Assembly (NCBI GenBank): GCA_023458355.1
Contig: JAEWZS010000202.1
Span: 1-20,172 of the forward strand
From: Bacillota bacterium
GTDB taxonomy: Bacteria; Bacillota; Clostridia; Christensenellales; CAG-138
Direction of reading: 5' to 3'
DNA length: 20,172 nt
Position numbers and translations under genes: made by a program. Below the pieces are notes generated by a model. It saw nothing but the letters and a program-made list of their open reading frames with translations. It was not told where the DNA came from and ran no database searches. Below, piece by piece: positions 1-6,711 of this stretch (its first letter is position 1; the number at the start of each line of letters is the position of its first letter).

Positions 1-961
1 TTGCGCCAGCAATTGCAAAGGTGACAATAGAACCTATTATGCCTGCAACGCTTGTTCCCGCAGCATTTTCAGCGTCCGATTTAAATGCATAATCCGGCAT
101 GAAAGCCGCAGTATCCTGCGCGGCTGCAGCACCGTCGTAAATACCGCCCGCAGCCTCGAGTTCCGCTGTGCCTGCGACCTTTTCCATGGACCATTCAAGC
201 CCGTCAGGGTAGGTTGAAGCAAATAAAGATAACCCACCGCCCACAACAAGCGTAACAACGGCAAGCGCAATAACGGCTTTTTTCACAGAAACAGTTTTTC
301 CCATTTCACGTCGTTCGCTCGTGCTTTCAAGTATTTCCGGCCTTAGCTTATATACGAATGCGAGCACTGCAGCCGTAATAATCCCCTCCGCAATGCCGAT
401 TGCGAGATGGATAGGTTGCATCATTACGAGAAACGCAGAAAACGGAAGCTCGGTAATGCCGGATAGGAGCGTTTCAAGCACCACAGAAAATGCGCCTAAC
501 TGAAGCCCCACGATTACAGATGCTATGGATGCAAGGCTCAAGTTCTTCACGGTAATTCCCTTTTTCGTGAGCGGTTGAAAGATAAGCGGATAAACGATAA
601 GGCATGGCAGCACACCAAGGTTAAAAATGTTGCACCCGAGCGCTAAAAGCCCTCCGTCCGCAAAAAACAGTGCCTGTATTGCAAGTACCGCTGCGACAGT
701 GAGAAAAGCCGGAAACCCGCCGAGAAGTGCCGCAAGTAAAATACCGCCGCCTATATGGCCACTCGATCCCGTTCCCGGAATGGTGAAGTTGATCATCTGT
801 GCCGCGAATACAAACGCTCCTGCTACCGCCATCACGGGCAGTTTCCTTTCACTGAGTTCGTCTTTCTTGATTTTTACCGAGGAATAGGCCATTGCACCTG
901 CGCTCACCGCGCACATTGCAACGCCTACCGCAGGCGATAAAAGTGCATCCGCCATGTGCAT
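1..961 (-). CDS. cbiM: CbiM-type cobalt ECF transporter component with PDGLE domain (partial, runs off left edge)
   Basis: This is a membrane substrate-binding component of an energy-coupling factor transporter for cobalt (possibly nickel). The protein begins MHMADALLSPAVG, the hallmark N-terminus of CbiM/NikM in which the Met-His start helps bind the metal. Several hydrophobic helices follow, including a stretch with HIGGG and the conserved MMQPIHLAIGIAEG. After about residue 220 comes a second module with a PDGLEW motif and a final hydrophobic helix (GTSVAGIIGSIVTF). That module is the PDGLE/CbiN-like extension often fused to CbiM. No stop codon occurs before base 1, so the C-terminus is outside the window, and cbiQ/cbiO may follow there. 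The start is chosen because TTTGGAGG lies just upstream and MH is the functional terminus. A structured leader precedes it. Cobalt is favoured over nickel by general similarity only. Confidence 0.9.
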   Translation of the reverse strand, partial: MHMADALLSPAVGVAMCAVSAGAMAYSSVKIKKDELSERKLPVMAVAGAFVFAAQMINFTIPGTGSSGHIGGGILLAALLGGFPAFLTVAAVLAIQALFFADGGLLALGCNIFNLGVLPCLIVYPLIFQPLTKKGITVKNLSLASIASVIVGLQLGAFSVVLETLLSGITELPFSAFLVMMQPIHLAIGIAEGIITAAVLAFVYKLRPEILESTSERREMGKTVSVKKAVIALAVVTLVVGGGLSLFASTYPDGLEWSMEKVAGTAELEAAGGIYDGAAAAQDTAAFMPDYAFKSDAENAAGTSVAGIIGSIVTFAIAGA

Positions 962-979
962 AGAAATTTACCTCCAAAT

Positions 980-1134
980 AAAAATTGCCAAAAAAGCGAG
1001 CCGGCTTTGGCCGGTCGATCACCTTCATGGCAACCCTATTTAGCATCAAACTTGTATAGATTAACGTGCGATCCCCGTCGTAGGACTTGGCTTCTTCATG
1101 AAGCCTGTTAAGGTACGGGGAATTAAACCCTTAC
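980..1134 (-). promoter_or_regulatory. Structured leader RNA upstream of cbiM, candidate riboswitch or attenuator of unassigned class
   Basis: The 5' leader of cbiM holds several nested helices. A 7-bp helix pairs 1115-1121 with 1072-1078 (TCCCCGT/ACGGGGA on the plus strand). Inside it is a perfect 6-bp hairpin, 1089-1094 with 1100-1105 (GGCTTC/GAAGCC). Downstream is the terminator listed separately, flanked by a complementary pair GTTGCCA/TGGCAAT that could extend it. This arrangement suggests transcription attenuation of cobalt uptake. I looked for the cobalamin riboswitch core (the GCCACTG box) and for NiCo riboswitch hallmarks and did not find either, so no class is assigned. It could alternatively be just the 3' end of the DUF3842 transcript. 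Confidence 0.5.
990..1018 (-). terminator. Intrinsic terminator in the cbiM leader
   Basis: Reading the minus strand, CGACCGGC, a CAAA loop, then GCCGG(C)TCG form an 8-bp stem with one bulged C. One C and six T residues follow. It lies between DUF3842 and cbiM, about 30 nt before the cbiM start. That is where an attenuator would sit, though it could also simply end the upstream transcript. Confidence 0.7.
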
Positions 1135-1140
1135 CTTATA

Positions 1141-1170
1141 ATGATAGCATACACCGTACAATGAACTCAA
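1141..1170 (-). promoter_or_regulatory. Putative promoter for the cbiM leader
   Basis: On the minus strand TTGAGT (1165-1170) is followed after 18 nt by TATCAT (1141-1146). Transcription would start near 1134, just before the GGTAAGGG that opens the structured leader. The match is moderate, and read-through from the DUF3842 gene is equally possible. Confidence 0.4.
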
Positions 1171-1172
1171 CC

Positions 1173-1574
1173 TTACAATTCCTTGAGCTTATCTACCGCA
1201 TTTTGGATGAGCTTACCCATGGTTAGGTCTTCTACACCTACAACGATGCTGTCGCAATGGTTTACAGGAATAAGTATCCGCTTTGCGGTACTTTGCCCCA
1301 CAGCCACAGCCATTTTAGGCGTTACCTCGCCGAGCATCGAATCGGCTATCACAATACCTATGGGGCCGATAATAACATCCGCCCGCCTGCAACAAACAAC
1401 CACTGCATTTTCGCCGGTAGCTGCAGCGTCCGCACCGGCTTTGAGCATAGATGCCGTAGCGGTGCTGTTGGTGCCGACTGCGGTAACCCTATATACCGGG
1501 AAGTTCGCCTTGACAGCACTCACAAGCTGTTTTCCCATACCGCCACCCTGCGCATCGATAATGAGTATATGCAT
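1173..1574 (-). CDS. DUF3842 family protein
   Basis: This 133-residue protein matches the small DUF3842 family of Firmicutes, whose function is unknown. The N-terminal MHILIIDAQGGGMGKQLV is a beta strand followed by a glycine-rich loop, as in Rossmann-like nucleotide-binding folds. Conserved family stretches follow: VGTNSTATASMLKAGA (about 33-48), then a VIIGPIGIVIADSMLGEVTP segment (about 67-86) and RILIPVNHC (about 98-106). There is no signal peptide or membrane segment, so it is probably cytoplasmic. A strong AAGGAGG ribosome site lies 7-8 bases before the ATG. It lies upstream of cbiM on the same strand, separated by the structured leader, which suggests a link with metal or cobalamin physiology. 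That link is inference only. Confidence 0.85.
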   Translation of the reverse strand: MHILIIDAQGGGMGKQLVSAVKANFPVYRVTAVGTNSTATASMLKAGADAAATGENAVVVCCRRADVIIGPIGIVIADSMLGEVTPKMAVAVGQSTAKRILIPVNHCDSIVVGVEDLTMGKLIQNAVDKLKEL

Positions 1575-1662
1575 AGCGCTCCTCCTTCGGTCGCCACAAT
1601 GTCTCTTAAATCGGTTAATTCCCTATCATTTTATCGCAAAGGCATGACGGAAACAAATCTTT

Positions 1663-1691
1663 TTGAAGCTCGCTTTGCAAATTAAATAAGA
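1663..1691 (+). promoter_or_regulatory. Weak putative promoter for the WYL-regulator operon
   Basis: TTGAAG (1663-1668) and ATAAGA (1686-1691) are spaced by 17 nt. They lie about 50 bases before the chosen start of the WYL regulator, in the divergent gap shared with the DUF3842 gene. The -10 match is poor. Confidence 0.3.
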
Positions 1692-1740
1692 CGTGCAGAT
1701 GTCAGGTTATAGATTTATACTGGAAACGGAGGTAAGTGCC

Positions 1741-2640
1741 ATGCAAATCAACAGACTCTTTGAGATAACTTATATATTGATGAACAAAAATACTGTGACC
1801 GCGAAGGAACTTGCAGAGCGCTTTGAGGTGTCGCAGCGTACCATTTACCGCGATATTGACACCTTAGCGCTTGCGGGCGTTCCCGTGTATACTACAAAGG
1901 GCAAGGGCGGCGGCATAAGCCTCCTTGAGGATTTTGTGCTGAATAAATCCCTTTTGAGCGAAAAGGAGCAAACAGATATTTTGTCAGCCCTTCAGGGGCT
2001 TAACGCAATGAATTGTGTGGACGCGGAGGCTGTTCTTAAAAAGCTTTCAAGCCTGTTCAATAAAAGCACCGTGAGCTGGCTCGAGGTGGATTTTTCTGAC
2101 TGGGGCGGGCAAAACGGTGAATTATTCCGCCTTGTAAAAACTGCGATCCTCGAAAAAAGAGTGCTCGAATTTTCCTATTACAGCACAGCAGGAGAAACAA
2201 CGCGCCGAAGTATAGAACCCTTACAGCTTTGGTTTAAGCACCGGACATGGTATGTAAAAGGATTTTGCCTTTTAAAGCACGATGTTAGGATGTTTCGCTT
2301 GACCCGTATGACGAATCTCTTGCTGACAGACGAGTTTTTTACCAAGCGCATATTTTTAGAAGAAACGCCTGTGCAAATCGAGCAAAAAAAGGAGCGTGAG
2401 ATCAACCTTAAGTTAAAAATCGCGCCCGAAATGGCCTATCGCGTGTATGATGAATTCAGCGCTGATCTATTTATTAAAAACAGCGATGGCAGCTATACCG
2501 TAAGCGTCACATGGCCCGAGGACGATTGGGTATACGGTTTCATACTCTCCTTTGGTGAATGCATTTCCGTGCTCGAGCCCGATTGCGTTAAAGTAATACT
2601 TAAAGAAAAACTAAAAAAAATGATGCATACCTATTTATAA
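1741..2640 (+). CDS. WYL-domain transcriptional regulator (HTH_11 plus WYL)
   Basis: This is a cytoplasmic DNA-binding regulator of 299 residues. Residues about 6-60 form a DeoR-type winged helix, with the signature TAKELAERFEVSQRTIYRDI followed by a GGGISL wing. From about residue 135 there is a WYL ligand-sensing domain, recognisable from VLEFSYYS, the RSIEPLQLWF stretch and TWYVKGFC (the WYL triad reads WYV here). WYL domains are thought to bind small ligands or nucleic acid and often sense DNA damage or nucleotides. The start at 1741 is preferred over an upstream ATG because GGAGGT lies at 1728-1733. It heads a plus-strand gene run and may regulate it. Its ligand cannot be read from the sequence. 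Confidence 0.9.
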   Translation: MQINRLFEITYILMNKNTVTAKELAERFEVSQRTIYRDIDTLALAGVPVYTTKGKGGGISLLEDFVLNKSLLSEKEQTDILSALQGLNAMNCVDAEAVLKKLSSLFNKSTVSWLEVDFSDWGGQNGELFRLVKTAILEKRVLEFSYYSTAGETTRRSIEPLQLWFKHRTWYVKGFCLLKHDVRMFRLTRMTNLLLTDEFFTKRIFLEETPVQIEQKKEREINLKLKIAPEMAYRVYDEFSADLFIKNSDGSYTVSVTWPEDDWVYGFILSFGECISVLEPDCVKVILKEKLKKMMHTYL

Positions 2641-2705
2641 CTTGACGCGTATATGTCATATTTTAGCGCTTATGCTATGGATAAAACAACGAAGGAGAGA
2701 TAAAA

Positions 2706-2966
2706 ATGGAAAACATGTTATTTTGCCAAAGCTGCGGTATGCCTTTAAGCGGTACGGAAGACTACGGCACCAACTCGGACGGCGGCAAGAATGCCGATTA
2801 TTGCCGGTATTGCTACGAAAACGGCGAGTTCACCATGAACGGCACCATGGAGGAAATGATCGAAATTTGCGTGCCCTATTCCAAGGAGCATTACGGCAGC
2901 GAGGATACAGCAAGAAAGGCTATGCAGACGTTTTTCCCGACACTTAAGAGGTGGAAGATAAATTAA
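2706..2966 (+). CDS. Small zinc-ribbon protein
   Basis: This 86-residue protein has CQSCGMPL near the N-terminus (Cys7, Cys10) and YCRYC (Cys33, Cys36), giving a four-cysteine zinc ribbon. An acidic helical tail with ENGEFTMNGTMEEMIE and a C-terminal FFPTLKRWK stretch follow. It resembles the 'putative zinc ribbon' family commonly found beside WYL or AraC-type regulators in Firmicutes, where its function is unknown. A GAAGGAGAG ribosome site precedes the ATG. It sits 65 nt after the WYL gene and 20 nt before the next gene, so it is probably co-transcribed with both. Confidence 0.85.
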   Translation: MENMLFCQSCGMPLSGTEDYGTNSDGGKNADYCRYCYENGEFTMNGTMEEMIEICVPYSKEHYGSEDTARKAMQTFFPTLKRWKIN

Positions 2967-2986
2967 TAAATCAGGAGATAACTTGA

Positions 2987-4075
2987 ATGGCAGCAAAACA
3001 CCGTTACCACATACAACATCAAGCGGAACGCTTTGCGAAGGAGATCATAGCCGTACCGGAGGAGTATCCGGTACGGCGTGGTATAAACGAAGATTTTCCA
3101 GCACATTTCTCACAGTTATGCGCACTCGCAAAAAGCGTATATCTTCATATGGCACAAGAACCGGAGGCTTACGGTTTGCCGCTTTTAGATTTAGATAGCG
3201 ATGACTATAACCTTGCGCGGGATTGTATGCGCTCCATCCACCGTTTTGCGGATACGCTAAGCGCCATGTTTCTACATGGAACCGTACAAAATCACATGCT
3301 GATAGTAGAAAAAGCAGTGTTTTTCGCTAAAGTAAAGGCGATACCCAAGTATCGCCTCTTACTTGACAGAATGCAGGATTTCGGCTTTGTAATCTCAGGA
3401 TTAGACTTGAAAAAAGAGGGTGCGGGATTTACGGTGGAGTATCCCGACTGCCCATACATGATCGATACCATTAACGCCTACTGCACATGCTGGGACGCGC
3501 TTAAAGACGACAGAAAAGAAATCAAGCTTTTGCCTAAGGAGTTCCACCACCATTTTTACCGGTTCGACTATAAAATCACCGCCGAGCTTTCTAAAATACC
3601 CATGCAGCAGTGGATTGCGGAAGAAGCGGATTATCAATGCTATACGCCTAAGCAGAAAGCCTTCAGCCTCGCATTTTACGCGTATTCTCTAAGGTACAAA
3701 GGTATCATGTTCGACGGCGAATACTACTACAAGTCCAAACGCATCGCGCGCATCTTCGAAACTGAATACCCCGCACTGGGACACTCCAAGCACAGGTTTA
3801 CACTGAAGCTTTCAAACATGGATGATTACCGAGGGTTTATCGAGCAGCTGCCCGAATCCATAAAAGCACCTTTTGAAACGGACCGCTGCACATACTGCGG
3901 TTTTCAAGGCTCTACGAAGGAATTCTGTAAATACCGCCTTCGCTGGTCGCTTAACGAACAACAGCACACCGGCTGCATTTACCAATGCTTTATTTTCGAT
4001 GATTTTGACATAAACAGCATCCCCCTTTATTTTAAGCTGCTGGAGCTTGAATACGGCTTAAAACTCTTACCATAA
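2987..4075 (+). CDS. Uncharacterised 362-residue protein with C-terminal cysteine cluster
   Basis: I do not recognise this family. It is a soluble protein without a signal peptide or clear membrane segments, rich in Tyr, Phe and His. Three features stand out: an FHHHFYRFDYK stretch (about 186-196); aromatic segments around 225-250; and a C-terminal cluster of Cys301, Cys304, Cys314, Cys330 and Cys334 that could bind zinc (CTYCGF, EFCKYR, GCIYQC). The start is supported by AGGAGAT 9-10 bases upstream. It lies 20 nt after the zinc-ribbon gene and only 12 nt before the Fpg-like gene, so translation and function are probably linked. It could be an accessory or nucleic-acid-associated partner of the Fpg-like protein, but that is speculation. 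Confidence 0.8.
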   Translation: MAAKHRYHIQHQAERFAKEIIAVPEEYPVRRGINEDFPAHFSQLCALAKSVYLHMAQEPEAYGLPLLDLDSDDYNLARDCMRSIHRFADTLSAMFLHGTVQNHMLIVEKAVFFAKVKAIPKYRLLLDRMQDFGFVISGLDLKKEGAGFTVEYPDCPYMIDTINAYCTCWDALKDDRKEIKLLPKEFHHHFYRFDYKITAELSKIPMQQWIAEEADYQCYTPKQKAFSLAFYAYSLRYKGIMFDGEYYYKSKRIARIFETEYPALGHSKHRFTLKLSNMDDYRGFIEQLPESIKAPFETDRCTYCGFQGSTKEFCKYRLRWSLNEQQHTGCIYQCFIFDDFDINSIPLYFKLLELEYGLKLLP

Positions 4076-4087
4076 AGGAGAGCGGCT

Positions 4088-4948
4088 ATGATTGAACTGC
4101 CCGAGGCATATGTATTGGCGGAACAGATTAACAATACTCTTGTTAATAAAACCATTATAAGTGCTTGCGCCAACGCACACCCGCACACATTTGCATGGTT
4201 TACAGGAGATCCAAAGGAATATAACGATAAACTATTCGGCAGGAAAATAACCTCCGCGAACCCCGGTACCCAATATACCTGCGTCGGCAATACGGAAATC
4301 ATCTGCACCGATCCTGCAGGAGATAAAACCGATATGCTTCTTACTATAAGTACACCTATCCGATACCACGCGGTGGGCGAAAAACTTCCCAAGCACCACC
4401 AGCTTCTGCTTGAAATTGAGGACCATTCCCATCTATCCTGTACCGTGCAGATGTGGGGCTCCATGTTTTGTTATCTCGCATCCGAAAATGGTCTTCCCGA
4501 TGGCTACACATGCAACAAAGCGCCTTCAGCGTTGAGCAATACATTTGACGAAAGCTATTTCAACATGCTTTTAGCAGGTGTAAAACCGAGCCTCAGCGTT
4601 AAGGCGTTTCTCGCGACCGAGCAGCGTATTCCGGGACTCGGGAACGGTGTTTTACAGGATATTTTATTTTACGCGGGCATCAACCCAAAAACGAAGCTCG
4701 AAAAGCTCTCAGACGATATAAAAGAAAGGCTTTACAAAAGCGTAAAAACGACGCTTGCCGATATGGTACGCCGCGGTGGACGCGACACTGAAAAGGATCT
4801 CTTCGGACATGAAGGCGGTTATAAAACCGTTCTATCCAAAAAGACGGTCCATAGCCCTTGCCCTATCTGCGATGCGACCATTGTAAGGGAGGCTTATTTA
4901 GGCGGCAATATCTATTACTGTCCGATCTGCCAAGCTTACGAAAAGTAA
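4088..4948 (+). CDS. Fpg/Nei-like DNA glycosylase family protein lacking usual catalytic residues
   Basis: The fold belongs to the formamidopyrimidine-DNA glycosylase/endonuclease VIII family, which excises oxidised bases. The N-terminus MIELPEAYVLAEQI parallels the family's MPELPEVE. The helix-two-turn-helix region is clear at about 168-200 (AFLATEQRIPGLGNGVLQ then GINPK, with Asn186 retained). A C-terminal zinc finger has Cys258, Cys261, Cys278 and Cys281. However, the catalytic Pro2 is Ile, the beta-hairpin Lys appears absent (GNTEIIC), and the zinc-finger Arg is replaced (LGGNIYYC); Glu3 remains. Length 286 is close to normal Fpg (about 270). Databases tend to call such proteins endonuclease VIII. 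Given these changes it may act as a damage- or structure-binding protein or use different chemistry. It is the last gene of the plus-strand run. Confidence 0.85.
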   Translation: MIELPEAYVLAEQINNTLVNKTIISACANAHPHTFAWFTGDPKEYNDKLFGRKITSANPGTQYTCVGNTEIICTDPAGDKTDMLLTISTPIRYHAVGEKLPKHHQLLLEIEDHSHLSCTVQMWGSMFCYLASENGLPDGYTCNKAPSALSNTFDESYFNMLLAGVKPSLSVKAFLATEQRIPGLGNGVLQDILFYAGINPKTKLEKLSDDIKERLYKSVKTTLADMVRRGGRDTEKDLFGHEGGYKTVLSKKTVHSPCPICDATIVREAYLGGNIYYCPICQAYEK

Positions 4949-4966
4949 TAAGTGCTTTTCATCACG

Positions 4967-5872
4967 CTATTTACTTCCCTTCCTCTCCCACCATGTTTCC
5001 CTCGAATAAGGGCGGAACCCGATATTATAGTAAAATTGCTGTGAAGAACCGACATAGGCAGTTTTTGCGCCGCGAAGCGCACAACGACGGCATGCCTCGA
5101 GCACGGCCGCCTTGCCAAGCCCCATACGCCTAAACTGAGGGTCCGTTGCGACGGGCTCCACCAATGCTTCCGTTGTGCCCTCAAGGTACCACATGCCGCA
5201 ATAGGCTGTAAATTCACCATTCGGCGCTTTGACCGCAATTTTTAAGGAAAGATCCGTATACGGGCCTGAGAGTTCCATTTTACGCTCAGCTAAAACTTCC
5301 TCGTTCTCAGGCGCATCACCTTCGTGGTTAAACCCGCGGTGCAGCACGCGGTTGTATTTTTTAAGGTCGTACTCCTCCTCCAAGCTTACAAGCGAAAAGC
5401 CATCCGGCAAGGAGATAGGCAATAGCGGCGTATCAAGCGGCAACACCGATACCGGCTCGTAGTTTTGCGTAGCGAAAAAGCCCAGCCGCGCGGCGGTGTT
5501 TTGGAACGCAGCATCCGAATCCGGGATGAGCGCGCTTAGCTTACCGTTCTTTTCCAAAGCGCTCGATGCGTAAAGAAGCATTTCCTCTTTTAAGAACGCA
5601 TAACGCTCATCCACTAAAAACCTAGCTTCACCAAGCTGTGCTTCGTAGGTCACGAGTGCAACAATTTCTCCCTTATCCTCCCAAACGCCAATGCGGTTTA
5701 GGTGCTCCGTATCAAGAAAGCGCTCCAGACAAAACATCCATGCCCAACGCCCCCACGGGAAATTGGGCGTAACCGGCTTGTCGCGGTTGATGCACACAAG
5801 AAAATCATGTACGCGCATGTAATCTTCCGTAATTCCTTTTTGCCCGCAATAGGGGCGGAAGACAGCAGACAT
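4967..5872 (-). CDS. GNAT family N-acetyltransferase
   Basis: This 301-residue cytoplasmic protein probably transfers an acyl group from acyl-CoA. The C-terminal half carries the GNAT fold: motif A at about 237-260 (VEPVATDPQFRRMGLGKAAV, with the R-x-x-G-x-G acetyl-CoA loop at 248-253) and the late YYNIGFRPY element (281-289). The N-terminal half (about 30-145) looks like a second, degenerate GNAT-like domain containing VALVTYE and ARLGFF. The substrate is unknown. GGGGAGG sits immediately upstream of the ATG. It follows the flavoprotein gene by 29 nt on the same strand and converges on the Fpg-like gene, with only 18 nt between their ends and no obvious terminator. Confidence 0.87.
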   Translation of the reverse strand: MSAVFRPYCGQKGITEDYMRVHDFLVCINRDKPVTPNFPWGRWAWMFCLERFLDTEHLNRIGVWEDKGEIVALVTYEAQLGEARFLVDERYAFLKEEMLLYASSALEKNGKLSALIPDSDAAFQNTAARLGFFATQNYEPVSVLPLDTPLLPISLPDGFSLVSLEEEYDLKKYNRVLHRGFNHEGDAPENEEVLAERKMELSGPYTDLSLKIAVKAPNGEFTAYCGMWYLEGTTEALVEPVATDPQFRRMGLGKAAVLEACRRCALRGAKTAYVGSSQQFYYNIGFRPYSRETWWERKGSK

Positions 5873-5901
5873 AAAAACCTCCCCATTTTTATGAAAGATA
5901 C

Positions 5902-6699
5902 TTATTTTTTATAGGTAACCATTACGTGCTTTCCAGCCAACTTGCCAATGGCATAAAAAAGCTGCCCAAACGGCTTTTTATAAAACGAGACGGGAACGGA
6001 ACGATCATACACGCCACTTTTCCTACAATCCTCCGTCCAATGGACCCCATCGTAGGTTTCATATTCTGTACCTTTTACGTAAGCTAAAGACATGCCTCGA
6101 AAAAGATTGTACGGTATTAAAAGCATTGTCGAAGGGCTGTGCAGTTTTTTTGAAGCAACATCTTTTTGAAAGCGGCTAACGGCTTTTTCAAGCCGCCGCG
6201 CTGTTTTCTCGCTGATGTGATAATCGTTCCAGCTGTATGCGGCAACGCCAAACAGATAACAGCGGTTAAACCCTATTCCCGTGAGAAAGTCCGCAATGCT
6301 TTTTGCAGCCTTATTTGCCCCAACGCCGCCCGTAGTAGTAAGAACAAGCGCTTTGTATTGAAAGAAGCAGGGCCGGTGCAGCATAAAGCAAAGGTGATCA
6401 AACAGGTTTTTTAATAGAGCCGTCTCACGCATGTTAAAGGATGAAGACAGTACGATTACGCCGTCCGCAGCTTCGATTTTGCGGATGATTTCACCAATAA
6501 TATCGTTGTGCGGGCATTTCTCATGCCCGTGCCTAAAGCAGACGCTGCACCCTATGCAAAAAGGCAATTTAGTTTCCATCATATGGACCGTATCGAATTG
6601 AGCTAAAACATCCTCTTTTTGTATATACTCCATCGCCTTAAGCGCCAGTTTCCATGTGTTGCCCTTATGCAGGCTTCCGTTGATGATTAGATACCGCAT
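5902..6699 (-). CDS. Flavodoxin-fold NAD(P)H:FMN reductase, iron-sulfur-flavoprotein-like
   Basis: This 265-residue flavodoxin-fold protein opens with a beta strand and phosphate-binding loop (YLIINGSLHKGNT). A compact cysteine motif follows (Cys48-x2-Cys51-x2-Cys54-x7-Cys62, CIGCSVCF then EKC). In the iron-sulfur flavoprotein group this pattern can hold a 4Fe-4S cluster beside FMN. The ADGVIVLSSSFNM and LTTTGGVGANKAAK stretches match the flavin-binding loops of the family. The C-terminal 70 residues (from about 190) extend beyond the core domain and are unassigned. The role is probably electron transfer or reduction of a small molecule. Its ATG lies 12 nt after the methyltransferase stop, with GAGG overlapping that gene's end, so the two are likely co-translated. 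Confidence 0.85.
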   Translation of the reverse strand: MRYLIINGSLHKGNTWKLALKAMEYIQKEDVLAQFDTVHMMETKLPFCIGCSVCFRHGHEKCPHNDIIGEIIRKIEAADGVIVLSSSFNMRETALLKNLFDHLCFMLHRPCFFQYKALVLTTTGGVGANKAAKSIADFLTGIGFNRCYLFGVAAYSWNDYHISEKTARRLEKAVSRFQKDVASKKLHSPSTMLLIPYNLFRGMSLAYVKGTEYETYDGVHWTEDCRKSGVYDRSVPVSFYKKPFGQLFYAIGKLAGKHVMVTYKK

Positions 6700-6711
6700 G
6701 AAGCATGAACC

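Noticed and set aside
980..1134. Cobalamin riboswitch upstream of cbiM
   Set aside because: The expected conserved core (GCCACTG-like box and GGTGAAA-type segment) is not present on either strand, so the class was not assigned.
1183..1685. Long plus-strand frames over the DUF3842 gene
   Set aside because: They are antisense shadows of a well-matched DUF3842 protein with a strong ribosome site.
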